Positions 23,215-37,700 are shown, counted from the first letter of the stretch. The stretch: 64,000 nt of DNA from Echinococcus granulosus (GCF_000524195.1 NW_020170423.1:341599-405598); one strand, 5' to 3'. Program-made: numbers and translations. Notes: generated by a model not told the origin, from the letters alone.

Positions 23215-26200
23215 CATATTGACTCACGGTGAATGAGAATGAAGGCGAGTTATGTATTGCGGCAGAATTGGAGTCTCTGCTAACTTTTGGTGGGAAGCTA
23301 CTTATATCACGCTCTTAGTCTTGGATAAGCATTCGGTCAGAACCGCCAGTGCAGTCTGAAGCTATACTTTTCATGAAGTTGCTAGCCTTTTGTATCACAT
23401 CAAATTGTTTTGCTCTACATGTGCTTAAACTCGAGCGTGTTTCTCTCCTATCCGTATTCTTTTTTGTTATTTGACTCGAAATCAAAATCAGCGGAATGGT
23501 TGTCATTGTTGTGCTGTGATACCGGCTTTGTCGGCGCCCCCTGGTTAAGTCGCCTCCGCATTCCTTTGATGAGGCTGCCTTCAGCTTTCGCTCTCGCACG
23601 TAAAACGCGCTCCTCGTTACTACTCTCCAGTCAGCAGTGTGTCATCAACCACTTGTACTACAGAACCGAGATAAGTCAAGACTGCGATTTAACCACTGAA
23701 AATCGGCCACTTTCTCCTTGTTTCAGCCCTAGTGACCTGGACATCTCTGAAGTTGTAGTAAGCTATACCAGTTCGGAGAAAGGTTTACTATTAGTTTACG
23801 CTGAAGGGTGCAGGGGTGGCTGGGGACCACTTTGTCAAGTAGAAGTAAAACTGCGTGGTTAAACAACGTATCAGATCGCCGGGGAGTGCTACGTGTGTCT
23901 CTAGTAGGGAGCGCGAAATGAACGCCAAAAATCTAACAACTTTGCTACAAATCCTTTCATGATGTGAGATTTGGCTATTGTGGTTCGCGAGGTCCAGCCA
24001 CTCTTTTAAAGTGAGTTTGTATGTTCGTCTTAAAGCGGGTGTCACAGTTGCCCATTGTTAGTCATACTTCCCTGCGGAAGGAGCTATTGACTGGATCTTT
24101 TCTATTAAAGACAAAGCACTGAGGTAGACATGGGTGTAGTGCTTTGTCTGCCTCTTGGTTTTGGTAATGGGCTACGAGGGGAGGGGGCGGGCGTGGGCTT
24201 CGCTATTGTACCTCCGTCTGGCGACCTGGCCTCCAAGGCGTGTCACTAGGCCTCCTCAGCCCCTCTGAACATTAACAATGCATATCACGCCCGAGTACTA
24301 TGTCGTCTTTTGTCTTTAGGGATGCCTCGGGGCGCTACGATAAAAGACAAAAAATGGATGAAATGCGCAGTTTTTTGCAGAAAATTTGAATTATTTTTAA
24401 CTATGGGAGATTAATGTAAAGGAAATTTAAATAAAATATGATGGTCATGTACTCAGAGTCTTCAATCAAAAGTGTCAGTTTCCTCGATAGGAGATGAGAG
24501 GCTCCCAACCTGATTATTTCAGCTCTTACGCTCGATGGAGGATGGATTTCCCTATTAGTTGTCTCATCACCGATTTAAGTCGCTTCAGCATTAATTCCTT
24601 GACTTTAACACTTCTTGAACTCCGTGAAACTAGGAGAAAGTTATGTTTGAGCGCAGCTGTTCAACAGCCAACTCAGACCGAGTTTTCGTGAGGTTGCTTT
24701 ACTTCAACTGGTTCACCTCCGAAAGCATGTCAAATGAGTTATCATTTCACCTTTCAGTAATGCAATGCTTATAATATCTCCCCAACGTAGACTAGGTGAA
24801 TTAAATATCTGTCAGTGCTTACTTTCACTTGAAATCAGAAATATTAAAATAACTAGAGTTCCTCATTTTCCACTAGTATGGAGAGCATCATTTTCCTCAG
24901 GAGGATATGGTAGGGGAGGCCAAAAATGGAAGCCATGAATTTAAGACCCAGCATACCAAGGTAATCTCCAAATTGTGAGGTAGCCTTGTCACAAATGTTT
25001 TGTGAATTAGTGCCAGGAAGTCTTCCACAGGCAACCGATGGACCTGACGGTAGCATGCAGCTAGCTCGTGCGCAATGCCTTCAGCTAAATAGTTGGATTA
25101 TGCCCCCTTCTTTAGTTGAGGTCTTTTTTATTTACGTGATTACTGAGCAGGCCAAAAGGAACATTTTTTCGTCTAAGAAATTGGTGGGTTGGGAGGTGGA
25201 TTTACGGTGTCTAACAGCCTACTTCGAAAGAAGCACCCTATGATAGATGGAGGGGGATTGCGTGTTTTCGCAAAAGGCTTGTCTGTCGGTTTCGCTGCCG
25301 CTTACGCAAATGAATGCGCACAAGACGCGTGTGTGCGACATTTCGTTGCGCAAGGCGAAGCTGTGTTGCCTCGGCGATTTCCCACTCACCGCGGCTACGA
25401 GGTTCCAATATTAGTACAATATCCAGGGCATGAAGAGATAATCCAGTCAGAGGGAGTAGGTTAAATGACTTGGCAAGCAAGTTATTCGAAGTGCCTGACT
25501 GAAAGAGCTATAGTTCAAATGCATTTTCAGTCCCCAAAGTCGAAGTGACCGAATACAGCCCTTTTGCAATTGTTATGCACGTAAAAGGGAACGGGTACTA
25601 GTGTTTGCGCTTAGGTAGATTTTAATGTTAAATTGAACACAGCTGTTTTCCTAGCACTTTTTACGTACATTATTCCGGGTTGTATAGCACAAATGGGCGA
25701 GTGAAAACAGCATGCATCACTTTCATTGACGCAGGTTTGTGATGTTAAACTTAGGTGCGAAAAGTGTCAAAGGTGCTTGAGCAACAAAGAATAAAACTGT
25801 AGCAGCAGAGAAGAGCTGAAGGAAAAAAGATTGTATACAACGTAGAAAACAGTTTTTTCTGATGAATACTTCCTAAAGGAGTCTATCATCATCAGGATTT
25901 TTTTCTAATTTCATAGGATATTTACGTCATTGTCAAACTAGAATACAAGTAGAACTGCTCTTGCTCCGGAATTGGTTTCAACGAAGCGCATTTTTGTAAA
26001 GAGTCTTCATATTATGCAGCACTTTGCTAGTTTGTTCAAATACGTCTACCCTTTGATATGCAAGAGCCTGTATCCGCACGGCGATGTGGGCTTCGAGTCA
26101 GGCTAGTAGCGACCCAACACTTGTGTGTTAGCAACACATGTAATGCACCCTGAAATCTTCCTAAATACGAGAAAAGATATAATTCTCAGGCAGAATATAT

Positions 26201-26930
26201 ATTGTAAACCTTAGAAGGGCATAGCATGACCCGGAGGGCAAGCCTCTAGGCGAATGTACAATGAAGGAGCACCTAAGTGACCATTTACTGAAACCAAGAG
26301 GTAAGCAAACAGCCGACTTATTACTATACATTACCCACCATACTTTTCCCTCATAATGCCGGGGGGCCTTGGGGCTCTGTAGTGATGTTTTGGGTGGATG
26401 GCGGTGGGGTCACTTATTACCCCCGAATTTTCGGATGAATCCCACTGTAATGGCATTTATGTTTCCCGACTTAGCAGTTGAATGCGGCATCTGAGAAACT
26501 CAGTTCTTCTATATTAACTAAAGATGAATGTGTCCCATAATCTATCTTCAGGGCGTTCCTCATTTAATGCTTGTTATTTGGCCTTCAGGACCTTCTAACA
26601 AAAGGATTAGTTTGACGAGGTTATTTCTATTAGTCAACGTTAATGAGAGTGAGTACAGGCTTGGGAGAGTCTGGGTTCTGGACTCTCCCCTGCCTGGAAA
26701 GAATATGACAACTTTACAAAATTAGTTTTTTGAAAGCACCTCACATAAAAGACACATTTGAACAGCACAGACATTAACCCTTAGCCCCTAAAAAGTTTGT
26801 TTGCTCTAAACTACTGTTTCATTTAAAATCATTTTTCTCTTTCCAAAAAGTTCTCAATCGTGATTTGCTTGTTTATTTAGGTGTTGATTGGCTTATAATC
26901 CCAGGTGTGTGTAAATAGCACTCTACTTCA
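23215..26930. other. Intergenic with repeat fragments
   Basis: Between the CoA-transferase and NSFL1C genes I find no supported gene. It holds a fragment of the direct-repeat element (about 24136-24350) and a weak copy of the short dispersed repeat (about 26140-26290). Open frames here, such as 23410-23862, lack motifs and have no coding look. Confidence 0.45.
24136..24350 (+). repeat. Fragment of the dispersed terminal-repeat element
   Basis: This stretch matches by eye the terminal segment seen near 52435-52640, 53385-53505 and 57770-57960. It has the TTTTGGTAA start-like block, the GACCTGGCCT block, the TACTATGTCGTCTTTTGTCTT block and the GGGGCGCTACGA end block. Only this one end is present, which looks like a solo terminal repeat. 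Confidence 0.5.
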
Positions 26931-26935
26931 AAATC

Positions 26936-29579
26936 ATGAGTCAGGATGATCGGAACAAGCTTGTCGAACAGGTCGTTGATATTTGTCAGACCGATGCTGC
27001 CACTGCGAGATCTTATTTACAGTTGTTTAACTGGAATCTCAACGTGCGTTTACCGACCTCGGATAGCTTAATAAATGTCCCCTTTTTCTTAGCGAGATTT
27101 ATTGGGGTAGGGGCTATTAGTACTTCGCTTTTTTGTCATATCCGGCCGGAAAGCAGAGTAGTTTTTGTTTTTCATTAACTGACATTTGGGATACTTGCTG
27201 TTATTAGTGGTGTCAACTTGATCCGAATTATAACTATAGGATGCCATTGAGAATCTTCTGAATGCTGCCGATGATGGTTCTACGTCAGAAGAGTTTCCAC
27301 TACATCAGGAAGTGGTGTCAGGCAGCAACTCTTTTCGTGAAAGAGAACAACCACGACCTACTCCTGCCTCTGGTTCCTTTCATCAAAGTGAAAGTAACTC
27401 TGGACCAAGGATAGCTACACTTTCCTCGCTTGACGATCGCAAGTAGGCTCTAAATACTTTTGGACGGTTGATTTTAGTTGATTCTGCATTATATAGCTTG
27501 GTATTTTCTTCAAATCCTCTAAAAGTTAGGGCCTAAGAGTGGTCTTTTTAGTAATTTATTCTGCTTAATTCTGTTATGACTACTCATTCTGTATTTTCTT
27601 TTTGGCACTTCAGCCACCACCCTCTAAATATGTTTATAGTGTAATTTAATTTTGTGTCCGGAACAATTTACTTGTACCACGAGTTCCAAGCATAGCTTAA
27701 TTGACCTTCGTAAAGGCGTCCTCTAATCTTACAAATTTTGAAATCTGAAATTCTGCTTTTTTAGGGGTCGTCAGCATGGAACAGATGATGAACAGGGACA
27801 AGCTTTCTATGTTGGTGGTGCGGAGCATGGAGGTGGTGGTCAGCAGGTGTGATTTTATGTGCTTCTGCTTTTTCACTTACTTTTGCATTTTGTTGGCTGT
27901 GACAAGATAAATACTGATGTTTAAAGTCTGCAGATTTGATAAGATTTAAGAATTTCCATGCCAAGGTTCTTGGGCCACCACGACTGGATAACCCAGAGTC
28001 CTTTGTCCAAGGCATTTTCCGCGCAGCTCGTGAGGGCGGTGCGGAGACTCTGGACCACTCTCGAGTCTCTGATCTCGGTTTTGACTCTGCGAGCCATCGA
28101 GAAGCCTTTGCTGGCACTGGATATCGGTGAGCTGTTGCCACTAATGCGTCGACTCTAACTTTGCACTGTACCTAATTTTTACATGTTTACTTTTAGCCTT
28201 GGTGAATCTCTCTCCGACCCGCTTGTGAAGGTGCCTGGAAAGCAGTCGTCTTCGAGGAGCGTTGGAGTGTCCTCTCACGGGTACGATGGTGGGGAAGGGG
28301 AAGGTTCAAGTGAGGCCCAGTCCGTGGTTGTGAAAATGTGGCATAACGGTTTCAGTCTCGATGATGGACCTCTCCGGTCCTACACCGATCCTGACTCCCT
28401 CGAATTCATGGCTGCTATCAGGCAGGGACGCATTCCTCCCGTAAGAATGTTTAAAAAATCTGCCTCAAGTGTTTAGAAATGGTCTCTTAATGTTGTCATC
28501 ACAGGAATTAATTTCGTCGTCACGAAACCGCGAGGTCCATGTCCTCCTGGAAGATCACCACGACGAGCCATACCAGCAGTCCCCAGCCCCGAAAGTGAAG
28601 GCCTTTTCTGGTGTGGGTCGGATATTAGGCAACCCAGCTCCCAAGGTGATCACTAATGCGCCCCCTGCTGTCACCGATATCACCTACTCTTCATCCCTTC
28701 TTCGCTGTCCAGAAATCGACCAGTCAAAACCGACTACTCAGTTACAAATTCGATTGCCTGACGGCTCCAGGTATACTTAGCCTTTTTTCTTATTCTTATT
28801 ACACTTTTGTATGGAGTACAAGTTGAATGCGCTGATCACCTTTAAACTCACCTTTTAGGTTGGTTGTTAAGTTGAATCACCAACACACAGTACAGGATCT
28901 GCGCGCCGCAATAATCAGGTGGGAATTATAGTGCCCCTTTCTCACCAAATTACTGCTCGTCTTAAGTGTAGCCCAATTCATTTTATTTGTTTCTTGTGCC
29001 AGTTTTCTAATATTTTATTCGGTCATGATAGTCGCTGTTCGTAATCGCAAACTTATTTTCAACCATCTACGGCTATCCATCTCACATAACTAAGCAAAAG
29101 CCTTCAGGCGGGCTTATCTGTCACTGTCAGTTATTGTTCATGCCAGTACACCCTACCTGACAGACGTAATTGTCAACTCACTTACATCGGCCAGATCAGT
29201 GAGCAAACTGGGCTGCCGTAACACGCTCATCACAATTCTTAGGGAGAAGACAACCACGGCCATGGCGTTTCTAGGCCAAAAGTGTGATTACCCTCCCACA
29301 TTTACGCAGTTGTAGGCTCCACCCGTCTTCCGCAACCAGTTATCATAAACCCGAAAATTTAACCGTACTAGCTGTTGTTTGGACGGCTTTTCTAGCAACT
29401 CATGCCTCTGTATTGTTGTTGGATCGTCTTATCGTTTGCCTTTTAGTCAAAGGCCCGAGTTAGCGTCCCAGTCATTCGGTCTGCACACCGCATTCCCTCG
29501 AAATGAGCTTACAGATAACTCGGCCACGTTGGCAAGCGCAAATCTACTCAACTCAACGCTTCTTGTTACCAGGAGCTGA
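26936..29579 (+). CDS. NSFL1C: NSFL1 cofactor p47
   Basis: Adaptor of the p97/VCP ATPase in Golgi and ER membrane fusion and ubiquitin handling. Exons are 26936-27043, 27240-27442, 27765-27846, 27966-28126, 28197-28440, 28505-28770, 28859-28918 and 29447-29579; phases close to 418 aa. The domains run in the p47 order. A UBA-like N-terminus (VDICQTDAATARSYLQLFNW) comes first, then an acidic and Ser-rich linker, the DEQGQAFYVGG motif and LGPPR. The SEP domain follows (MWHNGFSLDDGPLRSY to MAAIRQGRIP), and last a C-terminal UBX domain (TQLQIRLPDGSRLVVKL to FPRNELTDNSATL and NLLNSTLLV). It is somewhat longer than the mammalian 370-aa protein because of the Ser-rich linkers. No disruption is seen. 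Confidence 0.93.
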
Positions 29580-29599
29580 AGATCCCCAATCTCGTCTCA

Positions 29600-30280
29600 T
29601 CCCTCTCACGCGTTCATTTTCATTTACAAACTTCTTTTTGACATTGTCACCAGACCTGCGTCTGCAATTTAAATATGTTTCGATATATATGTGCTACCTT
29701 TTTTAATAATTGTTCATAGTTCAGTCGGGAAAAGGAACATCAATTGAGGCAGCAGTCACTAGTCTAAGCACCGGTTAGTACGCAGCTTTCTCGTCCCACT
29801 GGCCAATTTTACGTATCCCTAGCGACACAGAGCTGCAATTCGTCGATTGACGCCGTGCGATGCTTGTAGAACTGAGTCAATCTATTAACAAGGTGATGGA
29901 CCGTCAAACCCTTGAGCAGAGAGAGGAGGTCCCCCTCTAGTTCATGAGTTTTTAGTTAAAAGTGCGTACGCCGACAGAAATCGACAGGCTTCAAGTAGGG
30001 AAGCGGGGATAGGCGATTGTCCTTCTGAGAACAAATGCAAAGAATAAAAGCGGTCGAGGAGTGATCACAGAACAAGTGCGTGGGCATTCACGATGCCACA
30101 GACGCTCCTGGGATTTGGCCAATAACCTGAAACAAGGAAAAACAGGAAGGAGCAGATTTTTTCAGGGATTGGATAACTGGCCTGCCGAACGATAAGGCGA
30201 CCACGGTGGGGAAATATGAGGGGTATGAAATATCAGGTCAAGGTCGCCACAGGTTGCGAAGTGAGTATCGTAGAACGAAA
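29600..30280. other. Intergenic between convergent NSFL1C and FLOT2
   Basis: No independent gene is seen. The last FLOT2 exon may lie here: the last exon I can place ends in TK at 30356, while flotillin-2 proteins normally continue for about a dozen residues. Reading through the donor would give a stop at about 30281. Confidence 0.35.
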
Positions 30281-30355
30281 TCATTTAAGATCAAATATTG
30301 CAAACGAACAAAATTGAAAGAAGTGACTAGCTACATGGGAAGGCATTTTGCCTAC

Positions 30356-33300
30356 CTTGGTGAGATCCACACCAGTAACGGCCCTCACGCCCGGGGGTAC
30401 GGTGGCCGACATGCGCATAAAATCACGACCGAGACCATTTAATGTGGCAACCGAGGTGGATTGTGTCCCCTCCACTCTGTTGCCCTCGCCGATCAACACG
30501 ATCTCCGCAGTCTTGGCCAAAGGCGCGCAAACTTCCGCCGCCAGAGCGGGTAGCGCATCCAACACCAGTCGCAGCTTCGCCGCCTCGGTGAAGTTGGCGA
30601 AAGCGGCAGCACGTGCCGCCAGTCCTTCCGCCTCCGCGGCGCCCTTGGCCTGCGTCACCCCAGCCTGTGCCGCGCCGATGTTGCGCACGCTGTCGGCAGA
30701 GGCCTTTGACAAGAGTATCTTTCTGTACCTGTGAGAAGGAGAGAGAAAGAAATGGTAGAACGTGCACAACTAGATTGTGAAAAAATCTACAAGGGGTGTT
30801 CACGTCAAACTGGGGCTTTGGATTGCACAAGAACACGTAAAAAGGGACGCTACACGCAATGGTAAGTGACACTCGCAATACCAAAAATGTAGTGATAGTG
30901 CTCGCAAGTGCATGAAGCAGTGTAATGATGAAGGAACTTGCACGTGAATTAAAACACAAAAACAGGAACTTGAGAAGGTCCATTCGCACAAAAGACTAAG
31001 CGCACAGCACGGCAATAGCACGCTTAGCCATTTGAAATGTGGTACTGAGGTAGTGTAGGCGTTTTCGAGACAGCCGCACGTCTGTGACAAATTCGATTGT
31101 AGCACTTGCCAGCCCACAACCTCAGCAGAAACTCCTTTTAGCCATTGCGGCGCGTGGAGCGCGTGAACAACGCAGAACCTGTCATGACATTGCATAAGGG
31201 ACGAGTCTTTCTGCGGGAACGGGGAGCAGAATCGTTTCACAAACATTTCCAATTTTAAAGGCTAGTGCACATTGAGTATATAGAAGTTCCGGCTGGAATT
31301 GAAGGTCTTTCGCACTTATAGAGTACTTCTGCAAGTTGGAAAGGAGGGCGTACTTTTCAGCCTCAGCGATTTGACTGATACGGAAGGCCTCAGCCATCGC
31401 GGGTTCGTGAACGGTGGCTTCGAGGACCTTAGCGATACGTTGGACCTCCTGCTCCTCAATATCGATCTTCTTGGTCTTCTCCACTATCTCCACCTTCACC
31501 TCCTCGTCCCTAATCAGTTGCTTTTCTTTGGCAGACTGAAAAAAAGAGGCAAGGTTCAACAATGTCTTCAGAACTCTTATTTCTTTTTGTTCGTGGAGAA
31601 AATGAATTGAATATGGAAACGAAATCACATTTTATGATGAAGAATATGCGGGTTGAGAGAACAAAAATAAAAAACTAGGGTCATCAGTGCTTGCGCTTTT
31701 GTACCTTCAAAAAGTGAAAGTTCGTTGGCAATCACCTGGAGCCAGGACTTACAAATATAAAACTGATTCCAAGCAGCCAATATTGCTTATAGCTCAACAG
31801 TGTAGATGAGGAAACGCCCAACTGCTGCTGAGGTAGAAAAACTACCGTGGCCTTAACAGATACCTTCTGCATAAATTTATATCACCGTCTCATCCTCAGT
31901 CTTCACACCACCAAAGGTGTCGGAGTTTGTCATAGGAAGAGATGACCAAAGAAGCATGGGCTTCGCTCCGAAGCGGAATATATGATTCCTTTTTTTCGGA
32001 CAAAGGAGAAAAGTTTGAATAAGAAACTAATTTTGGATAATGAAACCCTGAACTATTAAAGGCACTAACGCAAGGCGTTGCTTTCATCATCTTCGAAAGT
32101 CTACACAAAGTTAAAACGGTTCAGTCTAGTCGGAGAGTTATGGGACTTTATCCATGGCCAAAAGTAAATACAATGATCACAAGTTTGTGACACGAGTTGG
32201 TGTGACTAATTGCCAAAACCCAATAGAGAGCATATATCATACACGTGCCAGCGAATTTGTTAATATACCTAAATTGACGGTCTTACCGACCTCAAACACC
32301 ACATTTGTTTTAACTGCATGTCACTACATAGGCGCCATGATGACGAAGTGAAGCTCCGCTTACTCTACTACCACAACAATTTTTCAGTCCTACTATATGT
32401 ATGTAGTAAAGCCATTTTCATACTTGTGACAACACCTCTGGTAGTAACACGGGCACTGGATAAGGCCACCCACCTGAAGTTCTTCCGCCAGATCTGCCTC
32501 GGCACGCGCCTGGTTGATTTCCACATCGAAGGCAGCTTTTTGCAGCTCAAATTCCCTTTGGTGCTCGGCGATAGCTGCGTCCACCTTGCATCGCACCTCC
32601 ATACGTGCTTTCTCGCATTCTGCCTCCTGTGAAAGCAAATTCACACATTTTAGCTCAAATGTCAAGTGTAATAGGTAAAACAAATATCTGAGTCTCAAAG
32701 GACAATAAAGAAGGCGAAAATTTTGGAGGCTGTCAAATAAGGGACCACGTGAAGCAATGAAAGTGTAATATATGAAACAAGGGCCTTCTAGATGATAAGT
32801 CATTAACAACCTCTTTTTATGAGATCGAATTAGCGGTTAGTCATACTCCAGCGAATGGGTTGTAATGGGTCATAAAACAGTAGGGAAATTAAATAACTAG
32901 ATTCGTGCGTCAACGCAATAATTCCCAAAATTGTTTTCACCTTCTATCTAATGAGGTAGTAATTCTCCACAAGTTAACTCAAAGCGCCATTTATGAGAAA
33001 CGAGGCACTTTTAACAACAGTCTCGAATGAAAAAAGGAAGCGGGAGCTCTGAAATCTGAGTCGGAAGATGAAACGGAAACGTAACTATATTTTACAGACT
33101 GCTTATAACAAAATGGCCAAAATATAGAAGTAAAAGTAAATTACATCAAATGGACAAACAGACAGCCTCAACTGGTAAGAAAGCTTGCTTGATCTATACT
33201 TTTGGGAGTATAACCGGATTAACGAATGAAAGTTGGGTAGCTTTAAAGAGTGAACTACAGAAGCCAAGCAAATCCCTTCAAATTCGCTATCAAGACGAAC

Positions 33301-34745
33301 ACAAACCTTAATCGTGAGTGCTGGAAGCACATTAGCATCTCAAAATCCACCCACTTACACATTTACACAGAAAGAACTTGATCTACCTTCCTAATTGCCA
33401 GAAACATGAGACTGAGGATATGAAACCCTTTAGGTTGCTCAATTTTGACGCAAGAAAATACCAACATACGAGCTTCAAGCACCATGCAATGGATAAAACA
33501 GGTATCATTTGATGCTGTACGCCTGAAAAATACAACTTGATGAATCAGATTAACAGATGGAAATAGGTAATGGCTTGCTAAGGGACCTGTTACAAGTAAA
33601 TGAGTGAGATGCGGAAGCCTAGCCGCCTCCTTAATCCGGACACATTGGTAGATTGACTTTTAGGTGATGGCGTTAAATCTTAGAAGTATCTCTTTTAAAA
33701 ATATCGCTACCAGCCTCACCTATGTGCTACTCTCACTTTCTTACTTGAGGCCAGCTATTCAAGAAAAAATTTCCTTTTTTGGCTTTTGAATGACGCTTGA
33801 ATTAGTCAAAAGAATAAACAATCTGGATTGCAGTGGTCATTGTTCCGCTGGGACCATAATACTAAACGCATTAACCAGTGAAAACGGGAAGAAACTACGA
33901 GGCTTATTTGCTAACTTACTAATTCTGAGTTATTGTAATTTATGCTTTGCTAAAAATTGACGGAATTTCTAAATCCCGCAAGATGCTAATAGCGCATAAA
34001 AATAGTGGACAATTACGGAATCAGCCCGTAGTATTTGAAGAGACTTAAAGCCAATCACCCGATGTGTACTTACAACAATTCCAGCATCGCGTTCCGCCTC
34101 AGCAACACCCACATTGGCGTCGCGTTTGATCTTTGCAATTTGTGGGCGACCAAGGGAGTTGAGGTAGTCAACATCGTCAAATACGTCCTTTATGGTGAAG
34201 CTGAGGATCTCGATACCCATCCTGCCAACATCGGGAGCAGCTACTTCCCTCACCAAGGAAGCAAACTGATCGCGATCCTAAACGGACAAGAGAGTGAACA
34301 AATTACGTCAAGCGCGAATTGATTCAGATCGGATTTTTGAAACTAACCTTATAAATGGCCTCGACTGAAAGAGTGCCGAGAATTGCACGAAGATGGCCTT
34401 CTAATGTTTGCAGGACCGTATTCTCGACTCGATAAAGATCCAAATCTAAGAACTGTTCACAAGCCAGAGCCAGAATGTGTTCATCGGAGAGAACCTTGAC
34501 TTGTGCAACGCCTATATTGTTTCAAGTTTTCTCAAAGGTAGCCCACCAGTTACAGTCAGAGGCACTCCCTCTATGGTCTCCACATGCTTACAAGTAGGGT
34601 TCAGTGTCATTACCTCAAGGGATATCCTGATGAGGATAATTCCTCATGATAGAGGTGACTTACGTTTGGACGTTGCTTAAACAACACCAAGCCCACCCCC
34701 ATCCACCAATGATTGTGCGAACACGACGACCACCCAAACATCCAC
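30356..34745 (-). CDS. FLOT2: Flotillin-2 (first and last exons not found)
   Basis: Lipid-raft scaffold protein of the SPFH family on the cytosolic face of membranes. Exons are 34664-34745 (GGWGWAWCCLSNVQT), 34547-34626 (ISLEVMTLNPTCKHVETIEG), 34348-34511 (VAQVKVLSDEHILALACEQF), 34074-34277 (DRDQFASLVREVAAPDVGRM), 32474-32626 (EAECEKARME), 31327-31535 and 30356-30728 (ending TGVDLTK). Phases agree across all junctions. The SPFH part is followed by the Glu/Ala-rich coiled-coil flotillin domain. LVREVAAPDVGRMG and SFTIKDVFDD point to flotillin-2, not flotillin-1. Two introns are only 37 bp (34627-34663) and 35 bp (34512-34546). The myristoylation/palmitoylation N-terminus (MGN...) must lie right of 34745 and was not found. 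Normal Arg at the 34074 junction is replaced by Val (GIV/EAE). Confidence 0.92.
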
Positions 34746-37700
34746 CTAAATAGCAATGAAAACACTCAATACTAATGCACTTTTCAGACAATAAGGTAAC
34801 CGATGAGGCGAGGCAGCAGAACCTTTTCTATATGCTGTGATCAACCAACCCGCCTTTAATGTATTAACGTGCAGCATGTTAGTAGCGGATGACCAATCCC
34901 TATGTCGGTTATCCATGACAAACCAAACAAAGAAGAAAAATGGGTGCATTTTGCATATATTTACCTTAAACTGAGTCGCTGCAAGCCTAAAAGAGGTACG
35001 AGTATACTGCGCATGCAGCCACTTAAACAGACGCTAATGACAAACAAGCCCCTTTATTGCGCCTTCGGTAGGATACATTCACCAAAAACAACCATGAAAA
35101 CATCGCTTTACCCGAAATGACAAGAGCCTTGTTTGGCCCGACAGTATAGACAGCCCCCATCCCGAAGGCTAATTTTGCAAGATAACTGGTCTAGTCAATC
35201 ACATTCCACTTCAATTTACTTGGTTGTCCTCAGTAGCACTAGTATAATGCGCGATTATACATGCTTGGATCCCATAAATTTATTGTACCTTACTTTAAGG
35301 TTGAATGTATTTTTTCAAACAGCATTTATTTTATGTGTCTGAAATTCTGAAGCAGTTTTAGAGCTTATATTGAACGCTGGGTTTGGGTGTTATTGCTGTA
35401 TATCTTAACGTGCCAGGTCACATAGGACAATTGCGACAAAATTTTATTTGCTTTTAACAGGTAATCATCAAATAGGTGAAGTCCTGGGATTTTAATTCTG
35501 ACTTTAGTGGGTAATCAAGCCTTATAGCCATATGAACTCCTTATATGTTCTCTCAGTCGATTAATTTCTGTTTATTAAGTAGAATTGGCAGCCAAACCTA
35601 AAATTCCTACTTTAGATAGAGGATTTGTGCACGCAAGCCTTTTGTTACATAATATTTGCACAGCTTAAAGACGTTGAAATCCGCAGCTGCGTCCCGAGAC
35701 TTCCCTGAATATGAAAGAAGACATGGTACTGGGGCAGAATGTGTGTATATTCTACTTACCGTAGGACTTGGCGGTATCAGCATGGCCCCGAGACCACCCC
35801 ACTCGACGAATGTACAAGGCGACTCGTATCCATAATCGGGTTAAGTAACCAATGTATTACTTTGCAAAGCTTATTCTGAATCCAGCCGTTTGTATTCACA
35901 AAAGTTGTTAGTAAAAAGGATATATCCTCGAACCAGTCAAACTTGGTTACACTACTTCTTGCCGAATAATCATATTACCTTTCTGAAGAACAGACCGATG
36001 TGGTGTTGGAAATGAAGCACATGGTGACAAAACCTTTTCCCTAGATGGGAGTCGGCTAAAAACGCTGTTTATGTGTCTAACATTTCACAATATCGTCCAC
36101 CTTATGCACCTGAAATACAAGGCAATTGTGCTCTTATTCAAACCACTAAATAAATGGTGAGATCACATTCAACGATTCCTTGACTTTTTCTGCAAATCGG
36201 ATTGTCCCGTTCTCCGTGCATTCATACTCCCCTTAGCCGAAGACGAATTCTAGGAAAAAAAAGCATCATGCCTGATACAGTTCTGTCTACGTGGCTTAAA
36301 TATTCAGAACGCTGATTCAAAAATACAAAACTCGATTATACCTTGAAAGTATTCCATGATCCTTCCATAGGATATCCACATCTGGATTTAATTGCCTCTC
36401 TCAAAATACCTAATTCTTATTTACTTGAGATAGAAAAAGATTGTGGATTGTCAATAAACGCCTTTCCTTGTTTTTGATCATTTTCCCTTTCAAAAATGGA
36501 AATCTTCATTAGTTGCAAAGTTTTTTGCTTTCATCGGTGCACCGTTGCGACCCGCTTATGATGATAATAATAATTTCTTCTTCGCTACTGCCTTAACGTG
36601 AACCTTATCAAATAATTATGTGCTAAAAGGTTTCCCAAATCACCCAAAATACAGTCAGTTTAGACTCTAGTTTAAAAGCAAACTGTTACACTCTGACCTG
36701 TCAAATGCATGGCCAGATGTATTGCGTTGGGACGGTTATATGTAGCCACCCGAATCTGCCCTGAAGTCGGCAGAAGTCATAAGAGTGTGACGGAAGATAC
36801 ATTGCTGATGTACGCAAGAGCTGAGACTATCAGCATGTTTCGGAGGCCGTGGTGGCGAGTAGAAGTTAAATGGCAATCCCTTTAAAATCGGATTTAGGCT
36901 TACGAATTTTCAAGGTAAGATGTTCCATGACTTCCGTGGAATAAACATACTTCATTACACTTTCATTTTGCTATATTCCCCTACGGTGACCGATGATGTG
37001 AATTTCTCTATTGGCTTTCTGTTTACAAAATTATTGGCCGAATTGATGTTGACGCAAAGTAGGATAGGAGAGCAGTAAACTCCCCAATGGGTCAGAGAAT
37101 GATAAATTAACGGTCTTCAGAACTCGCAGAACGAAAGCATCAATCATAGGAATTATCCAAACAGTGCTCTTCTTGACTAGCCACCTATTAGCCACCCAAG
37201 ATATGAATAACGGATGGTATAATGGAACAGGAGGAGTTGGCTGATTAAGAAAAAATCTATGACCACTAGAGGGGAACTTGTGTGCCTGATTTACAAGCAT
37301 AATTAGCTCATACATTACCTGCACCAGGCTGCCGTCCACACTCGACGTCAGGAATTTCTCTCTCAAAATCAAAAATGACCTTCAATTTTCCTCCTTACAG
37401 CCATCAGCCCTGCCACATCATCATCAACATCATCCACACCTCCAGGAAAGGGCCGATAAAATTGGCACCCAGTGAGAATTACCGTGTAATTTAGTGGGTA
37501 AAATACTCCACAAACGGTGCTATTCAATGGGAAACCTTGTGAAGCTTTGTATCAGCTAGTGTGTTTGACAGATCGGAGCAGAGTCATGCTTGGGTAAATG
37601 TTACACAATGCGAGACAGTTATTGTTTGTGTGGCACCATAGTTGCTAAATAGACTTCTTTACTTGCCGCACATCAATGACAGTCGGGTACCAAACTTTTG

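Noticed and set aside
23410..23862. 150-codon plus-strand frame
   Set aside because: It opens with a non-ATG or arbitrary codon, has no domain, and the composition matches surrounding intergenic DNA.
30423..30989. 188-codon minus-strand frame over the last found FLOT2 exon
   Set aside because: It is a shadow in another frame; the flotillin-2 frame with TGVDLTK is the conserved one.
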